Assembly: GCF_051014685.1 (NCBI RefSeq)
Contig: NW_027478417.1
Location: 930,001-994,000, forward strand
Reading direction: 5' to 3'
Length of the DNA: 64,000 nt
Source of the DNA: Ptiloglossa arizonensis
Lineage: Eukaryota; Arthropoda; Insecta; Hymenoptera; Colletidae
The translations under genes were made by a program, and so were the position numbers. The stretch's first letter is position 1. Each line of letters opens with the position of its first letter. The notes under the pieces were generated by a model that saw only the letters and a list, made by a program, of their open reading frames with translations, was not told the DNA's origin and made no database searches. This document shows, piece by piece, positions 63,601 to 64,000 of the stretch.

Positions 63601-64000
63601 TTGAGAAACCATCAAAATTTTAGATGGTCTGATACTCGAAACCAATAACTGGAATGGCCTAGGGGAAAAGTACACATACCTTTGTAATCGGGCGAGTTTC
63701 CATTTTCAGACGCAACAGGAATTTCTCGAGCTCGCCATTCCGTTCGCGAGATATGGGAGTTTGAAGTTAGGAAATGGTTGACAAACCATCAAAATTTTCG
63801 CAAGTCTGATACTCGAAACCAATAACTACTATGGCCTAGGGCAAAAATACACATACCGTTGTAATTGGGAGAGTTTCTACTGTCAGATGCAACAGAAATT
63901 ATTCGGATTCGTCAAACCGTTCGCGAAATATCGGAGTTTGAAGTGGAGGTATGGTTGAGAAACCACAACATTTCCGCTGGTCTGATACTCGAAACCAATA

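Larger units (their letters stand above)
1..64000 (+). repeat. 177-bp tandem satellite array, whole window
   Basis: Seen: the anchor GTAATCGGGCGAG (and close variants) recurs at 24, 201, 377, 554, 731, 908, 1085, 1262 and so on, up to 63861, always on the + strand, at steps of 176 or 177 bp. The 63837 bp between first and last anchor divided by about 176.8 gives about 361 monomers. No inverted monomer, unique spacer or inserted element was found. Monomers differ by scattered substitutions and 1-3 bp indels. Both ends are mid-monomer, so the array is longer than the window. Established: arrays of 150-180 bp monomers homogenised in blocks are typical of centromeric or pericentromeric satellites in plants and animals. 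Inferred: this is such a satellite. No gene is present, and the short reading frames are stop-free stretches of the repeat. Confidence 0.98.
53881..64000 (+). repeat. Domain 7: private GTCGTAATCGG / GATTCAAC subfamily
   Basis: About 57 monomers. A monomer type with ACCGTCGTAATCGGGCGAG, TATCTGCTTTCAGATTCAAC, GAGATTTTGGAG and AAGAAATGGTTGAG occurs only here: around 54.85, 55.02, 55.73, 56.26, 56.44, 59.09, 59.27, 61.39, 61.56, 62.63 and 62.80 kb. It often occurs as adjacent pairs differing by GGAGTTTG against GGAGATTG. CGTCCGCGAG monomers are also local to this domain. No gene or unique sequence is present. Confidence 0.85.

Noticed and set aside
1..64000. All short open reading frames (60-131 codons) on both strands
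   Set aside because: They share the same repeated peptides because they read the satellite in a frame that happens to lack stops. Copies differ by frameshifts and stops, there is no recognisable domain, and their positions follow the repeat rather than any gene structure.
1..64000. CRISPR array
   Set aside because: The period is regular, but there are no short repeats separated by unique spacers. The whole 177-bp unit is repeated.
1..64000. Bacterial or phage origin
   Set aside because: There is no coding sequence, ribosome-binding site or operon in 64 kb, and a homogenised 177-bp satellite of this length is a eukaryotic feature.
1..64000. Inverted monomers or a strand switch
   Set aside because: The GTAATCGG anchor stays on the + strand throughout. 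I found no segment where its reverse complement takes over.

Overview
The window is a single uninterrupted block of tandem satellite DNA. From base 1 to base 64000 it holds about 361 head-to-tail copies of a 177-bp monomer (many copies are 176 bp), all in the same orientation. Both window edges fall inside a monomer, so the array continues beyond each end. I see no protein-coding gene, RNA gene, transposable element, CRISPR array or unique sequence. The short open reading frames are by-products of the repeat: 177 is divisible by 3, so a frame without stops can run across monomer boundaries for a while. My majority-rule monomer is about 42% GC (42 G, 33 C, 56 A, 46 T) and contains nine CpG dinucleotides, against about eight expected from its base composition.

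Organism: a nuclear eukaryotic genome is the only sensible source, because monomer size near nucleosome length, multi-scale homogenisation and array length fit a centromeric or pericentromeric satellite. I do not recognise the monomer as any satellite I can name, and I cannot assign a taxon. The lack of CpG depletion weakly favours a host or array with little germline CpG methylation, or recent homogenisation. That is inference.

Layout: (1) 1-13.46 kb is a mosaic of near-identical multi-monomer blocks repeated two to four times, with a private subfamily marked TGCTAGAAACG. (2) 13.46-20.0 kb is mixed monomers with five-monomer (883/884 bp) and six-monomer duplications. (3) 20.0-31.8 kb has the clearest higher-order repeats (HORs): a 531-bp trimer at 20.2-22.3 kb, a 704-bp tetramer at 23.4-25.0 kb, a 531-bp trimer at 27.3-28.3 kb and a 1940-bp eleven-monomer duplication. 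(4) 31.8-38.2 kb is mixed, with 353-bp dimers near 33.4-34.1 kb. (5) 38.2-49.5 kb is built largely from a 354-bp dimer with a private GTAAGCGG subfamily and 10-, 13- and 17-monomer duplications. (6) 49.5-53.9 kb has a 708-bp tetramer. (7) 53.9-64.0 kb carries a roughly 2.8-kb block duplicated at 6543 bp offset, with a private GTCGTAATCGG/GATTCAAC subfamily.

Most interesting signals: each typical monomer carries a 17-bp site matching 8 of the 9 defining positions of the CENP-B box, and two monomers match all 9 (16002-16018 and 35618-35634). A second, weaker CENP-B-box-like site spans the monomer start. Each typical monomer also has a perfect 6-bp hairpin with a GAGA loop. Duplicate blocks differ in offset by whole numbers of monomers, which is the footprint of unequal crossing-over or gene conversion.
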